DNA of 64,000 nucleotides from Bradyrhizobium sp. sBnM-33 (GTDB lineage: Bacteria > Pseudomonadota > Alphaproteobacteria > Rhizobiales > Xanthobacteraceae). The stretch lies in contig NZ_CP136624.1 of assembly GCF_032917945.1 (NCBI RefSeq), positions 3,348,001 to 3,412,000 on the forward strand, given 5' to 3'. Every line of letters begins with the position of its first letter. The stretch's first letter is position 1. The notes beneath the pieces were generated by a model. That model had not been told where the DNA came from. It ran no database searches and saw only the letters and a list, made by a program, of their open reading frames with translations. Below are positions 44,355 through 52,576 of the stretch, piece after piece. Made by a program: the position numbers and the translations under genes.

Positions 44355-45344
44355 ATGGGAGTAACATTGGTGTTAAGCACTATGCTTCGCAGTTTTCTCG
44401 CGGTCATGATATTGGCATTGGCTCTTCCGTCGGCCGGTCGCGCCGACCCGTGGCCTCAAAGGCCGATCACATTGATTCACGGATTTGGCGCCGGCGGCAA
44501 CGCCGACTCGATCTCGCGCCTCGTCGCCGCTGCATTGAGCGAGTCGCTGGGTGTCTCGGTCGTCGTCGACGCCAAACCCGGCGCTGGCGGCAACATCGCC
44601 TCGGAATATGTCTCCCGTGCATCTCCCGATGGCTACACGTTGATCCTGTTGACCGGCGGGCATGCGGTCTCGGCTGCGCTTTACAAGAAACTGCGGTTCA
44701 ACCCCGTTGACAGCTTCACCTTCGTGTCGCTGGTCGGTACTTTCCCGTTTGTGGTTGCGACACGTGCCGACAGCCCCATCAAGGACCTGGCAGACCTGAT
44801 TGCGATCTCGCGGCAGTCCCCGGGAAAACTGTCGTTCAGTTCGGTGGGATTCGGATCCACGCAGCATCTGACCGGCGAATTATTGGCGTTGTCGGCTGGT
44901 GGAAAGCTCACGCACATTCCCTATCGTGGCGGAATGCAGCCCCTGACGGACGTGCTGGCAGGCCAGATCGACCTGATCGTCGACACCATCACCGTCACCG
45001 GTCCGGCCATCAAGGCCGGAACGTTGAAGGGATTGGGCGCATCGAGTTCCTCGCCATGGCCATCATTGCCGGGGGTGCCGACGATCGCGTCACAGCTTCC
45101 AGGCTTCGACGTCAAATCCTGGATTGGAATTGCCTTGCCCGCGGGCGCACCGCCAGAGGTCGTGGCGAAGCTCAATGAAAGCCTTCGCAAGGCGGTGAGC
45201 GATCCGGCATTTCAGGGCCGGCTCGAGCTGCTCGGCATACGCGCGGAATTCTCGACGCCAGATGCGACGCAGGCTTTCGTGGCTTCCGAAATCAAACGCT
45301 GGAGCGAGGTCATCGATAGAGCGGGCGTGGAGAAGGTAAATTGA
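44355..45344 (+). CDS. Bug-family tripartite tricarboxylate transporter receptor
   Basis: The 329-residue protein has a signal sequence (LRSFLAVMILALALPSAGRA) and the Bug fold: WPQRPITLIHGFGAGGNADS, the glycine-rich AKPGAGGNIASEYVSRASPDGY loop and HIPYRGGMQPLTDVLAGQ. These proteins bind carboxylates in the periplasm. No TctA or TctB membrane partner is encoded nearby, as is common for this expanded family. The ATG at 44382 is an alternative start. The GntR regulator and SDR upstream are likely partners. Confidence 0.9.
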   Translation: MGVTLVLSTMLRSFLAVMILALALPSAGRADPWPQRPITLIHGFGAGGNADSISRLVAAALSESLGVSVVVDAKPGAGGNIASEYVSRASPDGYTLILLTGGHAVSAALYKKLRFNPVDSFTFVSLVGTFPFVVATRADSPIKDLADLIAISRQSPGKLSFSSVGFGSTQHLTGELLALSAGGKLTHIPYRGGMQPLTDVLAGQIDLIVDTITVTGPAIKAGTLKGLGASSSSPWPSLPGVPTIASQLPGFDVKSWIGIALPAGAPPEVVAKLNESLRKAVSDPAFQGRLELLGIRAEFSTPDATQAFVASEIKRWSEVIDRAGVEKVN

Positions 45345-45379
45345 TTGCCGGCAGGACTTTCCGCGGGGCAGGGAGGGCA

Positions 45380-46290
45380 TTATCGCCATTCCGGGGCTGG
45401 ACAACCCGCTGCTTCCGGGCTGCGATAGATAAGAGTCTCGGGTAACACCTCGATCGGCTTGAAGTAGTCCCACGGGTACTTTGCCTCGGCGGGCGCCTTC
45501 ACCTGGTAGAGCGTCACGTCGTAGATGGCGCGACCATTGGCCTGGATCTTCCCGGGATGACCGAAATAGTCGACCGGCAATTCGCGCATCCGCTTGTTGA
45601 CGGCACCGGCTTCGTCGCTGTCGATGCTGTCGACCGCCTTGAGATAGTGCATAACCGACGCATAGGTCGCCGCATGCTCCTTGGTCGGCATGGTTCCCTG
45701 CGCCGCCAGAAACCGCTTGGCAAAGCTGCGCGCCTGCTCATTCTGATCCCAATAGAAGGATGTCATCAAATAGGTGCCCTGGGCGAGCAGTAGGCCAATG
45801 CTGTGCACGTCAGTAACGAACAAAACCATGGCCACGACTTTCTGTCCGCCTTGAATGAGGCCGAAGCCTGTTTGAGCGCATTGATGGTATCGCCGGCCGT
45901 GTTGGCGAGCGCCACGATCTTGGCCTTCGAGCTCTGTGCCTGCAGCAGAAAAGACGCGAAATCCTGGGTGGCGAAGGGATGACGGACGCTGCCGAGCACC
46001 TTGCCGCCTCCCTTCGCAATCGCGCCGCTGGCATCCTTCTCCAGCGTATGGCCGAACGCATAATCGGCGGTGATAAAGAACCAGCTGTCGCCGCCATTGC
46101 GTACAATCGCGTTAGCGATTCCAACTGACAAGGCGTAGCTGTCGTCCGACCATTGGCTGCTGAGCGCAGAGCATGCCTTGCCTGTGAGATCCGACGACGC
46201 CGCGCCGGAGAGCAGCAGCGTTCGATTCTTGGTTCGCGCAATGCCCTGTACCGCCAGGGCAATGGCGGAAAAAACGTGCGAGCCGCATGT
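45380..46290 (-). pseudogene. ABC transporter substrate-binding protein, truncated and frameshifted
   Basis: The minus strand reads, in order, GIARTKNRTLLLSGAASSDL, WSDDSYALSVGIANAIVR, GGDSWFFITADYAFGHTLEK and VALANTAGDTINALKQA. This is the middle of a type I periplasmic-binding protein of the Liv class. At about 45850 the frame shifts by one base; the continuation reads VVAMVLFVTDVHSIGLL, TSFYWDQNEQARSFAKRF and PWDYFKPIEVLPE to a normal-looking end at 45380. The N-terminal third, with the signal peptide, is missing upstream of 46290. No membrane or ATPase partner is adjacent, so this is a decayed orphan. Confidence 0.8.
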
Positions 46291-46406
46291 TGGCCTATCG
46301 GACGGTGATTATTTTTTGTGAAGTGCCGGTTTTAAAGGGCCGATACGCGAGCGAGGCTTGCTGCTCCGTGCCGACGCCGACGAGCGTAGCATTCGTCACG
46401 TCGCTC

Positions 46407-47624
46407 TTACGACGATTCAAGCAGCTTCGCGATATGAAAGCGGACAGAAGCCGCCTCATGCAGAAAATGCATCAGGCCCGCCTTTGTCCGCTCGTCGTCG
46501 TCGAGATCCACCGTAGTGGTTATCGCGACGTGTCCCGACGGGACGGGTTCACACTCGGCTGTCAGCATACGAAAACGGCCGATCAGTTCCCACCCGAGCG
46601 CCCCTGCAAGCGCGAATTGCGCTGGGATCAGGATCAAAGGCAACAAGATAGACAGGATCGCGAGCAGGAAGAATGCGATCCATATGGGCGCGAGCAACGC
46701 GAACAGTGGCGCCAGGAAAATTAAAGCCAAGAAGGATTCCTGCGAGTTTTCATCGAAGTACCACTGAGAAAGCCTCCCTGCCGCGAACAACAGCAAGGTC
46801 CACGCCATGAACTTCGCGATAACTTGTGGCCACGAACGCGACTCCAGTAGTCCCAGAGCCAACCGAAATGGCTTGATCAAGAGGAACGACACGAAGAACT
46901 CTGCAACCAAATTGACGAACTGACACGCGTTTATGATCATACTGGCTTCGTCCCGAGGGCCTCGAACGGCATAAAGCGTCCAATTCCGATGGTCGCGTCT
47001 AGGTGCCTGGTCGCGCGTCAGCATTGTCCGGCCAGGAAAGCTAGTTCGGTTTGCATACAGCCAGGCCACGACAGGCATCAGCAGCCACGACTGAAATACA
47101 AGCGTCGCAAAGACGCCTTTCACTAGCCAAAGAAGAGAGCAGAAAACGAGGAGGCATGGAATTCCCAAGGCGAATGCTGAATATCTCGCCAGCGCGACGT
47201 AGGGCACGTCCTTGTTCGAGGAGAGCTTCGCGAACGGGCTTGCAATCGAAATTACGCAGGAAATCCTGCCGGTGCGGCTTGGATCGAGGCTATCGACTGC
47301 ATTGACGACGACAGAGCCGCCGTGGCTGTGAGCAATGATGCAATGATTCGCGCCGGGCGCGCGATCGAACCAATCGACCAGGTGCCTAGCGAAGGAAGCG
47401 GACGCCCTGTCGCGTGCACCGAAGGAATTATCACCGCTCCATTCGAATGGCACCCAGTGGATGGACTTATCGCAGTTCTTCGTTACTTCTCTTTGGAAGT
47501 CCGAATCGTACCAGTACCAGCGACCTTCACAACTCTTGTCGCCTCTGAAGAGCTTCAAATGTCGAAGTACCCCGTATGGCCACGTGCCGTGTACGGTGTG
47601 TACGATCAACTCGGCATAGGACAT
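46407..47624 (-). CDS. Membrane-anchored alpha/beta-hydrolase (esterase/lipase-like)
   Basis: The 405-residue protein has an N-terminal hydrolase part with an oxyanion motif HGTW at residues 12-15 and a nucleophile elbow AHSHGG (Ser100). A large hydrophobic part at about residues 145-370 has five or six predicted membrane helices. The C-terminal 60 residues are hydrophilic. PGAP1 and DUF676-type lipases share the HGTW/GHSHGG pair, but this fused membrane part is not one I recognise. The ATG at 47624 was chosen; the frame is open 17 codons further upstream. It shares no obvious link with its neighbours and lies beside decayed genes. Confidence 0.65.
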   Translation of the reverse strand: MSYAELIVHTVHGTWPYGVLRHLKLFRGDKSCEGRWYWYDSDFQREVTKNCDKSIHWVPFEWSGDNSFGARDRASASFARHLVDWFDRAPGANHCIIAHSHGGSVVVNAVDSLDPSRTGRISCVISIASPFAKLSSNKDVPYVALARYSAFALGIPCLLVFCSLLWLVKGVFATLVFQSWLLMPVVAWLYANRTSFPGRTMLTRDQAPRRDHRNWTLYAVRGPRDEASMIINACQFVNLVAEFFVSFLLIKPFRLALGLLESRSWPQVIAKFMAWTLLLFAAGRLSQWYFDENSQESFLALIFLAPLFALLAPIWIAFFLLAILSILLPLILIPAQFALAGALGWELIGRFRMLTAECEPVPSGHVAITTTVDLDDDERTKAGLMHFLHEAASVRFHIAKLLESS

Positions 47625-47950
47625 GTCTGGCCCGGCCAAGGAAAAGTGTCCGGCTTGTTGGCAAGAGCTTCTCACGAAGCGATAATCGAAACTGGATTAC
47701 TATTCAAGGATGTATCAGGGCGGGGCGACTAAGGGCCATCGCTCGACATCAGTTGCGCATGGCTCGCGGGCGTAAAGTCATCCTTCAGGCGCAATGAGAG
47801 CGTCGGCGTAGTCTCCCAGATTTTGCCCGAACCGGCACTCCGTGGGGGCATTTCCATTTGGAAGCGACTGCCAAGCTGTTGAAATCGCTGGAAGACGTTT
47901 CTAGCCTTTTTTCAAAATGCGGCCTCGAAATCGTTGAGTAATCAAGCTGA

Positions 47951-47995
47951 TTTTGATTCCGCCATTCGGAGGTTCGATCCCTCCCGCTCCAGCCA
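47951..47995 (+). repeat. 3' half of a tRNA-Gln(TTG)-like sequence, candidate attachment site
   Basis: The sequence runs from an anticodon loop (TTTTGAT, anticodon TTG) through the 3' anticodon strand and a perfect T arm (GGAGG-TTCGATC-CCTCC) to an acceptor strand CGCTCCA, discriminator G and CCA. G is the usual Gln discriminator. No 5' half is present upstream, so this is not a working tRNA. A shortened copy lies at 63962-63996. The pair encloses the hmf cluster. The rest of 47625-48181 holds no recognisable gene. Confidence 0.65.
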
Positions 47996-48181
47996 GCACT
48001 TAAGCTGCTGAGCTCGTTATGTAAGCAGCTCCATTCCCGCCGAATTTTTTTGGGCGCGTTTGGAAATGGAGCTTCTGAAGCTCGTTCCGGCGGTAGCGAT
48101 CAGCCAGCCGAACCTGGTCACATGCATTGTCTAAGCTGAAGCCTGCACTGATGAGCCGCAAATTGCAGTTTGCCGTTGTCG

Positions 48182-49162
48182 TCAGTTGCTTGAGATGCCG
48201 GCTTCCTTGATGAGATTGCGCCATTTGATAACTTCCGACGAGATCAGAGCTTTGAACTCAGCCTGGCTTGTGTAGATCGGATCGGCTCCGATATCGATCA
48301 TCCGTTTCTGCACCGCCGGATCCGACATGATCCTGACCACCTCGGCGTGAAGCCGATCCACAATCGGTTTTGGCGTTCCTTTCGGAACCAGCAGGCCGAA
48401 CCACGCAGAGGATTCCAGATCCGAAATACCCGCTTCCGCCATGGTGGGGACGTTCGGAAGTGCCTTGCTGCGTTGCTTGCTGGTGACCGCCAGCGGCTTT
48501 ATCTGACCGGCCTGCAGTTGGCTCGCAATGTTGGGTATGAGCTGAAAGCTGGCCGGCACGTCGCCCGAAACAAGATCGACGGTTAGTTGGCCGGCTCCGC
48601 GGTAGGGGACATGAAGCAAACGCGTTCCGGTTCGGCGCTCGAACAGCACGCCGGCAAGATGTTGCGAGCTTCCATTGCCGATGGACGAATATGAGATCTG
48701 CTCTCGGCTCGCTTTCGCAAAATCGATGAATTCCTGCACATTGGTTACCGGAACCTTGGCCGGATTGACGACCAGAACATTAGGCATGGTCGAGATCAGC
48801 GAGATCGGTTCGAAAGCAGTCTCTGGATCGTAGGGAAGATCCGTCGTCAGCGTCTTGTTGACGGCGAGCGGGCCCGAAGAACTCAGCAGCAGGGTGTACC
48901 CGTCCGGTGCGGCCCTTGCCACGTTGTTCGTGCCGATATTGCCTCCGGCGCCTCCCTTGTTTTCGACTACAATCGTGCCGCGAAGAGCCTCTCCCAGTTT
49001 GTCGGCGAGGATACGGGTGATGGCGTCACTTGCGCCGCCGGCCGGAAAAGGCACCACCAATGTTATCGGACGCGACGGATAATCCTCTGCGGTTGCCGAC
49101 GCGCCGTGCATGACGAGAGCGGACAAGGTGCAGAGTGCAATGGCGGTGGAGCGGAATAGCAT
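48182..49162 (-). CDS. Bug-family tripartite tricarboxylate transporter receptor
   Basis: The 326-residue protein has a signal sequence (LFRSTAIALCTLSALVMHGASA) and Bug motifs: YPSRPITLVVPFPAGGASDA, ENKGGAGGNIGTNNVARAAPDGY, SYSSIGNGSSQHLAG and LLHVPYRGAGQL. It is the substrate receptor for a carboxylate, plausibly a furanic or aromatic acid given the adjacent cluster. GAGGA precedes the ATG at 49162; the frame's upstream extension is ignored. No TctAB partner is in the window. It is transcribed away from the UbiX/UbiD genes, behind the FMN dehydrogenase gene. Confidence 0.9.
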   Translation of the reverse strand: MLFRSTAIALCTLSALVMHGASATAEDYPSRPITLVVPFPAGGASDAITRILADKLGEALRGTIVVENKGGAGGNIGTNNVARAAPDGYTLLLSSSGPLAVNKTLTTDLPYDPETAFEPISLISTMPNVLVVNPAKVPVTNVQEFIDFAKASREQISYSSIGNGSSQHLAGVLFERRTGTRLLHVPYRGAGQLTVDLVSGDVPASFQLIPNIASQLQAGQIKPLAVTSKQRSKALPNVPTMAEAGISDLESSAWFGLLVPKGTPKPIVDRLHAEVVRIMSDPAVQKRMIDIGADPIYTSQAEFKALISSEVIKWRNLIKEAGISSN

Positions 49163-49429
49163 TGGCGTCCTCAAAGGGTGGGGGCCGGCGGACCGTGGCC
49201 ACCCGGACACTCTTGTCCATGGAGGCTCGTGCGACCTGTACCCGAACGTTTCCTCGCGGCGCACTTGGGCGCCCTTGAGGTCCAATTCTGGACACGCAAC
49301 CGACGCACCTCGATTCCGTCGAGTCTCGGGACTTACCAAAGCGTCTCAAAAAAATTTCGGATGCTGTCGATGCGATCTCTGCGGGGGATGTGCTCGATCT
49401 AGAACGCCAGCTATTTTCGTCGGCCGCGC

Positions 49430-50671
49430 TCAAGTAAAATCGAAAGCGCCCCGGTGGCGACATGTCAGTTGAGCCAGCGCGTCGAGTGAATGCGCGCCCA
49501 GTTGTCCCATTGCGGTTTCCAGTTCTTCCTTCAGCAGCCCGGCCACATAGTCTGCGCCGTGCTCGCCGAGCGCGCCAAGGCCGAGAAGAAAAGCGCGGCC
49601 TGCAAATGTGCCGCGGGCGCCCAGCGCGCGGGCGCGGGCGACGTCGAGGCCCGAGCGGATGCCGCTATCGAACAGGACGGTGGTCCTGGCTCCCACTTTG
49701 GCTACGATGGCGGGCAGAACATCGATCGCAGCAGGCGCAGCATCGAGCTGCCGGCCTCCATGATTGGAGACCATGATGCCATCAACTCCCGCTGCAATTG
49801 CCTGCTCGGCGTCGTCGGGATGCATGACACCTTTCATGACGAGCGCGCCCGGCCAGGCGTCCCGCATTCGCTTGACGAAATCCCACGAAAACGTGCCCTT
49901 GATCTGGCTCTGCACGAAGCCGGCCGTGTTCGCCAGCGTCGCCGGTTTTTCGACATAGCGCTCCATGTTGCGGAAGGCCGGCGTGCCTGCTTTGGCCAGT
50001 GCAAGCAGCCACGGCGGCGATAGAGCTACGTCCAAAATGGTCTTAGGCGTGGGACGAAATGGCACCACCAGGCCGTTGCGCAGATCACGCGGCCGCTTGG
50101 AGCGCACCGGCGCATCCAGTGTCGCGGCCAGCACCCGCACGCCGGCCGCGCTTGCCCGTTTGATCAGATCGAGGGTGACGGCATGGTCGTTGGCGGGCAA
50201 TCCGTAGAGCTGAAACCAGGCATAGGGACCTGCAAGCTCGGCGACCTCTTCGATCGCAGCGGTGGCGAGCGTACCGGCAATATAGGGAATCCGTGCCTTG
50301 CCGGCGGCGCGCGCGAGAATCCGCGTGGCGCCCGGCCAGACGATGCCGTCGACCCCGACAGGAGAAATGCCGATCGGTGCGGCGCAATGGACGCCGAACA
50401 ACTCGACGTCCGTGCAGACGGGACCGGGATTGCCGTAGCGGGGGACCAATTCCACCGCGTCGAGGGCCAGTCGATTGCGCCTCGTGTTCAGATCGCTTCC
50501 GGTGCCGCCCTCAAGAAAGTCGAAGGCAAAACGCGGGATACGCCGGCGCGCGCGGCGCTCGATGTCGTCTAGCGTGGGCAAGCGCTGCCGCAGCCGAGCC
50601 TCGGGAGTCGTTCCGCTACCTGCACCCCAGGCGTGCGTGCGCGGCGAGGAGCGGCGAAGATCGCCCGTCAT
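49430..50671 (-). CDS. FMN-dependent 2-hydroxyacid dehydrogenase (lactate/mandelate dehydrogenase family)
   Basis: The 413-residue TIM-barrel flavoenzyme is of the glycolate oxidase, L-lactate and (S)-mandelate dehydrogenase family. Motifs: FDFLEGGTGSDLN at the N-terminus, APIGISPVGVDGIVWPGA, YAWFQLYGLPAND, the catalytic-base loop VSNHGGRQLDAAPA, and FMN-phosphate site DSGIRSGLDVARARALGA. The substrate is not readable. The neighbouring ThDP enzyme makes a mandelate-like oxidation and decarboxylation route attractive. The ATG at 50671 has AAGGA upstream; the frame is open far beyond it, overlapping nothing recognisable. It is probably co-transcribed with the LysR gene before it. Confidence 0.88.
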   Translation of the reverse strand: MTGDLRRSSPRTHAWGAGSGTTPEARLRQRLPTLDDIERRARRRIPRFAFDFLEGGTGSDLNTRRNRLALDAVELVPRYGNPGPVCTDVELFGVHCAAPIGISPVGVDGIVWPGATRILARAAGKARIPYIAGTLATAAIEEVAELAGPYAWFQLYGLPANDHAVTLDLIKRASAAGVRVLAATLDAPVRSKRPRDLRNGLVVPFRPTPKTILDVALSPPWLLALAKAGTPAFRNMERYVEKPATLANTAGFVQSQIKGTFSWDFVKRMRDAWPGALVMKGVMHPDDAEQAIAAGVDGIMVSNHGGRQLDAAPAAIDVLPAIVAKVGARTTVLFDSGIRSGLDVARARALGARGTFAGRAFLLGLGALGEHGADYVAGLLKEELETAMGQLGAHSLDALAQLTCRHRGAFDFT

Positions 50672-50781
50672 GAGAAAGCGTCCTTGGTTGCGTCTCTCCC
50701 CATTAGGATGCATCGGGTCATCACGGCAAATAATTAGGGATGATAGCCGCGATAATTTCGGATGATTGCCGGGCGATGCCT

Positions 50782-51753
50782 CTATCGGGACCTTGCGCGC
50801 CGGACCGCGCTGCGCCTCGGGGCGTCGCCGGAATGCGGCTGCACGTAATTGCTTGCTGATGTCGCTGCCTCGACCAGGTCGCGGCGAATGATATCGAGCA
50901 CGGCTCTGGCGGCGGCGGACACCATTCGGCGCGGATGGTGGACCCAGGCGATCGATCGGGTGATACGCGGTTCGGCAAACCGCTGCGCTCGCACCCGGCC
51001 GTCGGACAGCGACTGTTGAAGCGCAATCGTGGGCAGCACGGTCACGAGGTTCGTGGTGGCGATCACATCGCAAACCGCGGGCAAGGTGTCGAGCTCCAGT
51101 CTGGGCTTCAATTCGATGCCGGCTGTGGCGGCGTGCTCCTCCAGGATCATGCGCAGGCCGTGCCGTTTCGATGGCATGACCAGATCAAACTCGGCCAGAT
51201 GACCGAAGCGCAGCTTCGTCGGCGGCTTGATCGGTGCATCCTTTCGGCAGGCAAATACCATTTCCTCGTCCATCACATGGTGCGCGGCGAGCAAAACGCG
51301 CCGGCGCGGCACGTTGATCAGCGCAAAGTCGAGTTGCCCGGAATTCACCCAGTCGGTCAGCGTTTCGGTGTACCCCTCGCAGGCCGAGAGAGTGATCTCC
51401 GGATAGAGATGCGCAACGGTTGCCGATGAACTCGCCATTGTGCTTTGTGCCACCGACGTGATCAGCCCGACTGAAACCCGCCCCGAGATCCGGCCGTTGA
51501 GCCGCGCCATTTCCTGTTTGGCATACTCGACATCGCGCACGATCGGCGAGACGAGCCGAGCGAAGGCTTCGCCGGCGGTCGTCAGCGTCATGCCGCTGTT
51601 GCTTCGTTCGAACAGCTTTTGGCCGAGCTCGGCCTCGAGCTTGGCAATCTGCATGCTGAGTGCCGGCTGCACGATGTTGAGCTGGCGGGCCGCGCGGGTC
51701 ACGTTCCGCTCTTCCGCCAGGCAAAGGAAGTATTGCATCTGCCTGAATTCCAT
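50782..51753 (-). CDS. LysR-family transcriptional regulator of the hmf-type cluster
   Basis: The 323-residue LysR protein has its HTH at residues 5-62 (VTRAARQLNIVQPALSMQIA, then TTAGEAFARL) and a CbbR/CatM-like effector domain after about 90 (GRVSVGLITSVAQSTMASSS). It is divergent from the UbiX gene, with a dyad carrying a T-N11-A motif in the gap. Known hmf clusters carry LysR-type regulators, so a role in sensing a furan pathway intermediate is likely but not proven. Confidence 0.88.
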   Translation of the reverse strand: MEFRQMQYFLCLAEERNVTRAARQLNIVQPALSMQIAKLEAELGQKLFERSNSGMTLTTAGEAFARLVSPIVRDVEYAKQEMARLNGRISGRVSVGLITSVAQSTMASSSATVAHLYPEITLSACEGYTETLTDWVNSGQLDFALINVPRRRVLLAAHHVMDEEMVFACRKDAPIKPPTKLRFGHLAEFDLVMPSKRHGLRMILEEHAATAGIELKPRLELDTLPAVCDVIATTNLVTVLPTIALQQSLSDGRVRAQRFAEPRITRSIAWVHHPRRMVSAAARAVLDIIRRDLVEAATSASNYVQPHSGDAPRRSAVRRARSR

Positions 51754-51791
51754 CGCCGTTCCCTCCCTGTCCTGACGAACCCCTGCACGGC

Positions 51792-51808
51792 CATCATTTC
51801 AGATGATG
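51792..51808. promoter_or_regulatory. LysR-box-like dyad upstream of the UbiX gene
   Basis: CATCAT-TTCAG-ATGATG is a perfect 6-bp inverted repeat containing a T-N11-A core, the generic LysR binding pattern. It is followed by the small palindrome TTGATCATCAA. It lies between divergent LysR and UbiX genes, the expected place. Confidence 0.5.
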
Positions 51809-51927
51809 GAGTTGATCATCAATCATTATTTGTTCTGATCCTGGCTTCCCTCTACTGTCCCTTCAAATGGCGCAAGACGCTCGAGCGTCTGTTGCGCCGC
51901 GACACAGGGAGCGGAACGCGAACCGTC

Positions 51928-52542
51928 ATGCAGGATCGGACGCCCTCACGGCTGATTATCGGCATTTCCGGAGCCTCGGGCGTCGTCTATGGCGTGCGCT
52001 TGCTGCAATTGCTCCGCAATGCCGGCGTCGAGACGCATCTTGTGATGTCGAAGACGGCCGAGCTCACCTTCGCCTACGAGACTGACCTTAAGATCTCGGA
52101 GGTGAGGGCGCTTGCCAATTTCAACCATGCCATCGACGACATGGCCGCCTCGATCTCCAGCGGTTCCTTTCGTACGGCGGGCATGATCGTCGCTCCCTGT
52201 TCGATGCGGTCAATGTCGGAAATCGCGTCCGGCGTCACGACGACGCTGCTGACGCGGGCTGCCGATGTCGTCCTCAAGGAGAAGCGCCGGCTCGTGTTGA
52301 TGGTGCGCGAAACGCCGCTGCATACGGGTCACCTGCGCACCATGACCGCGCTTTCTGAAATCGGGGCAATCATCGCGCCTCCAGTACCGGCGTTCTACGC
52401 CAAGCCCGACAGTCTGGACGATATGATCGAGCACACGGTCGGGCGTGTGCTCGACCTGTTCGATATCGACATCGGCGCGGTGCGCCGCTGGGGCGAGGAC
52501 GAGGCGCTGAAACGTCGTTCGCTGCGAAAAATTGTTCCCTGA
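51928..52542 (+). CDS. hmfG: UbiX-type flavin prenyltransferase
   Basis: The 204-residue protein is of the UbiX/Pad1 family, making the prenylated FMN cofactor used by UbiD decarboxylases. It shows RLIIGISGASGVVYGVRLLQ at the N-terminus, VAPCSMRSMSEIASG near residue 90, and VLMVRETPLHTGHLRTM with the conserved RETP. The ATG at 51928 was chosen because the family begins a few residues before the SGASG strand; the open extension overlaps the LysR gene. It is paired with the UbiD gene 35 bases downstream. Named by analogy with the furandicarboxylate decarboxylase accessory gene in hmf clusters; ubiX is the neutral name. Confidence 0.85.
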   Translation: MQDRTPSRLIIGISGASGVVYGVRLLQLLRNAGVETHLVMSKTAELTFAYETDLKISEVRALANFNHAIDDMAASISSGSFRTAGMIVAPCSMRSMSEIASGVTTTLLTRAADVVLKEKRRLVLMVRETPLHTGHLRTMTALSEIGAIIAPPVPAFYAKPDSLDDMIEHTVGRVLDLFDIDIGAVRRWGEDEALKRRSLRKIVP

Positions 52543-52576
52543 GCGCCTGCAGAAAACCACGAAAAAGGAGCGCATC

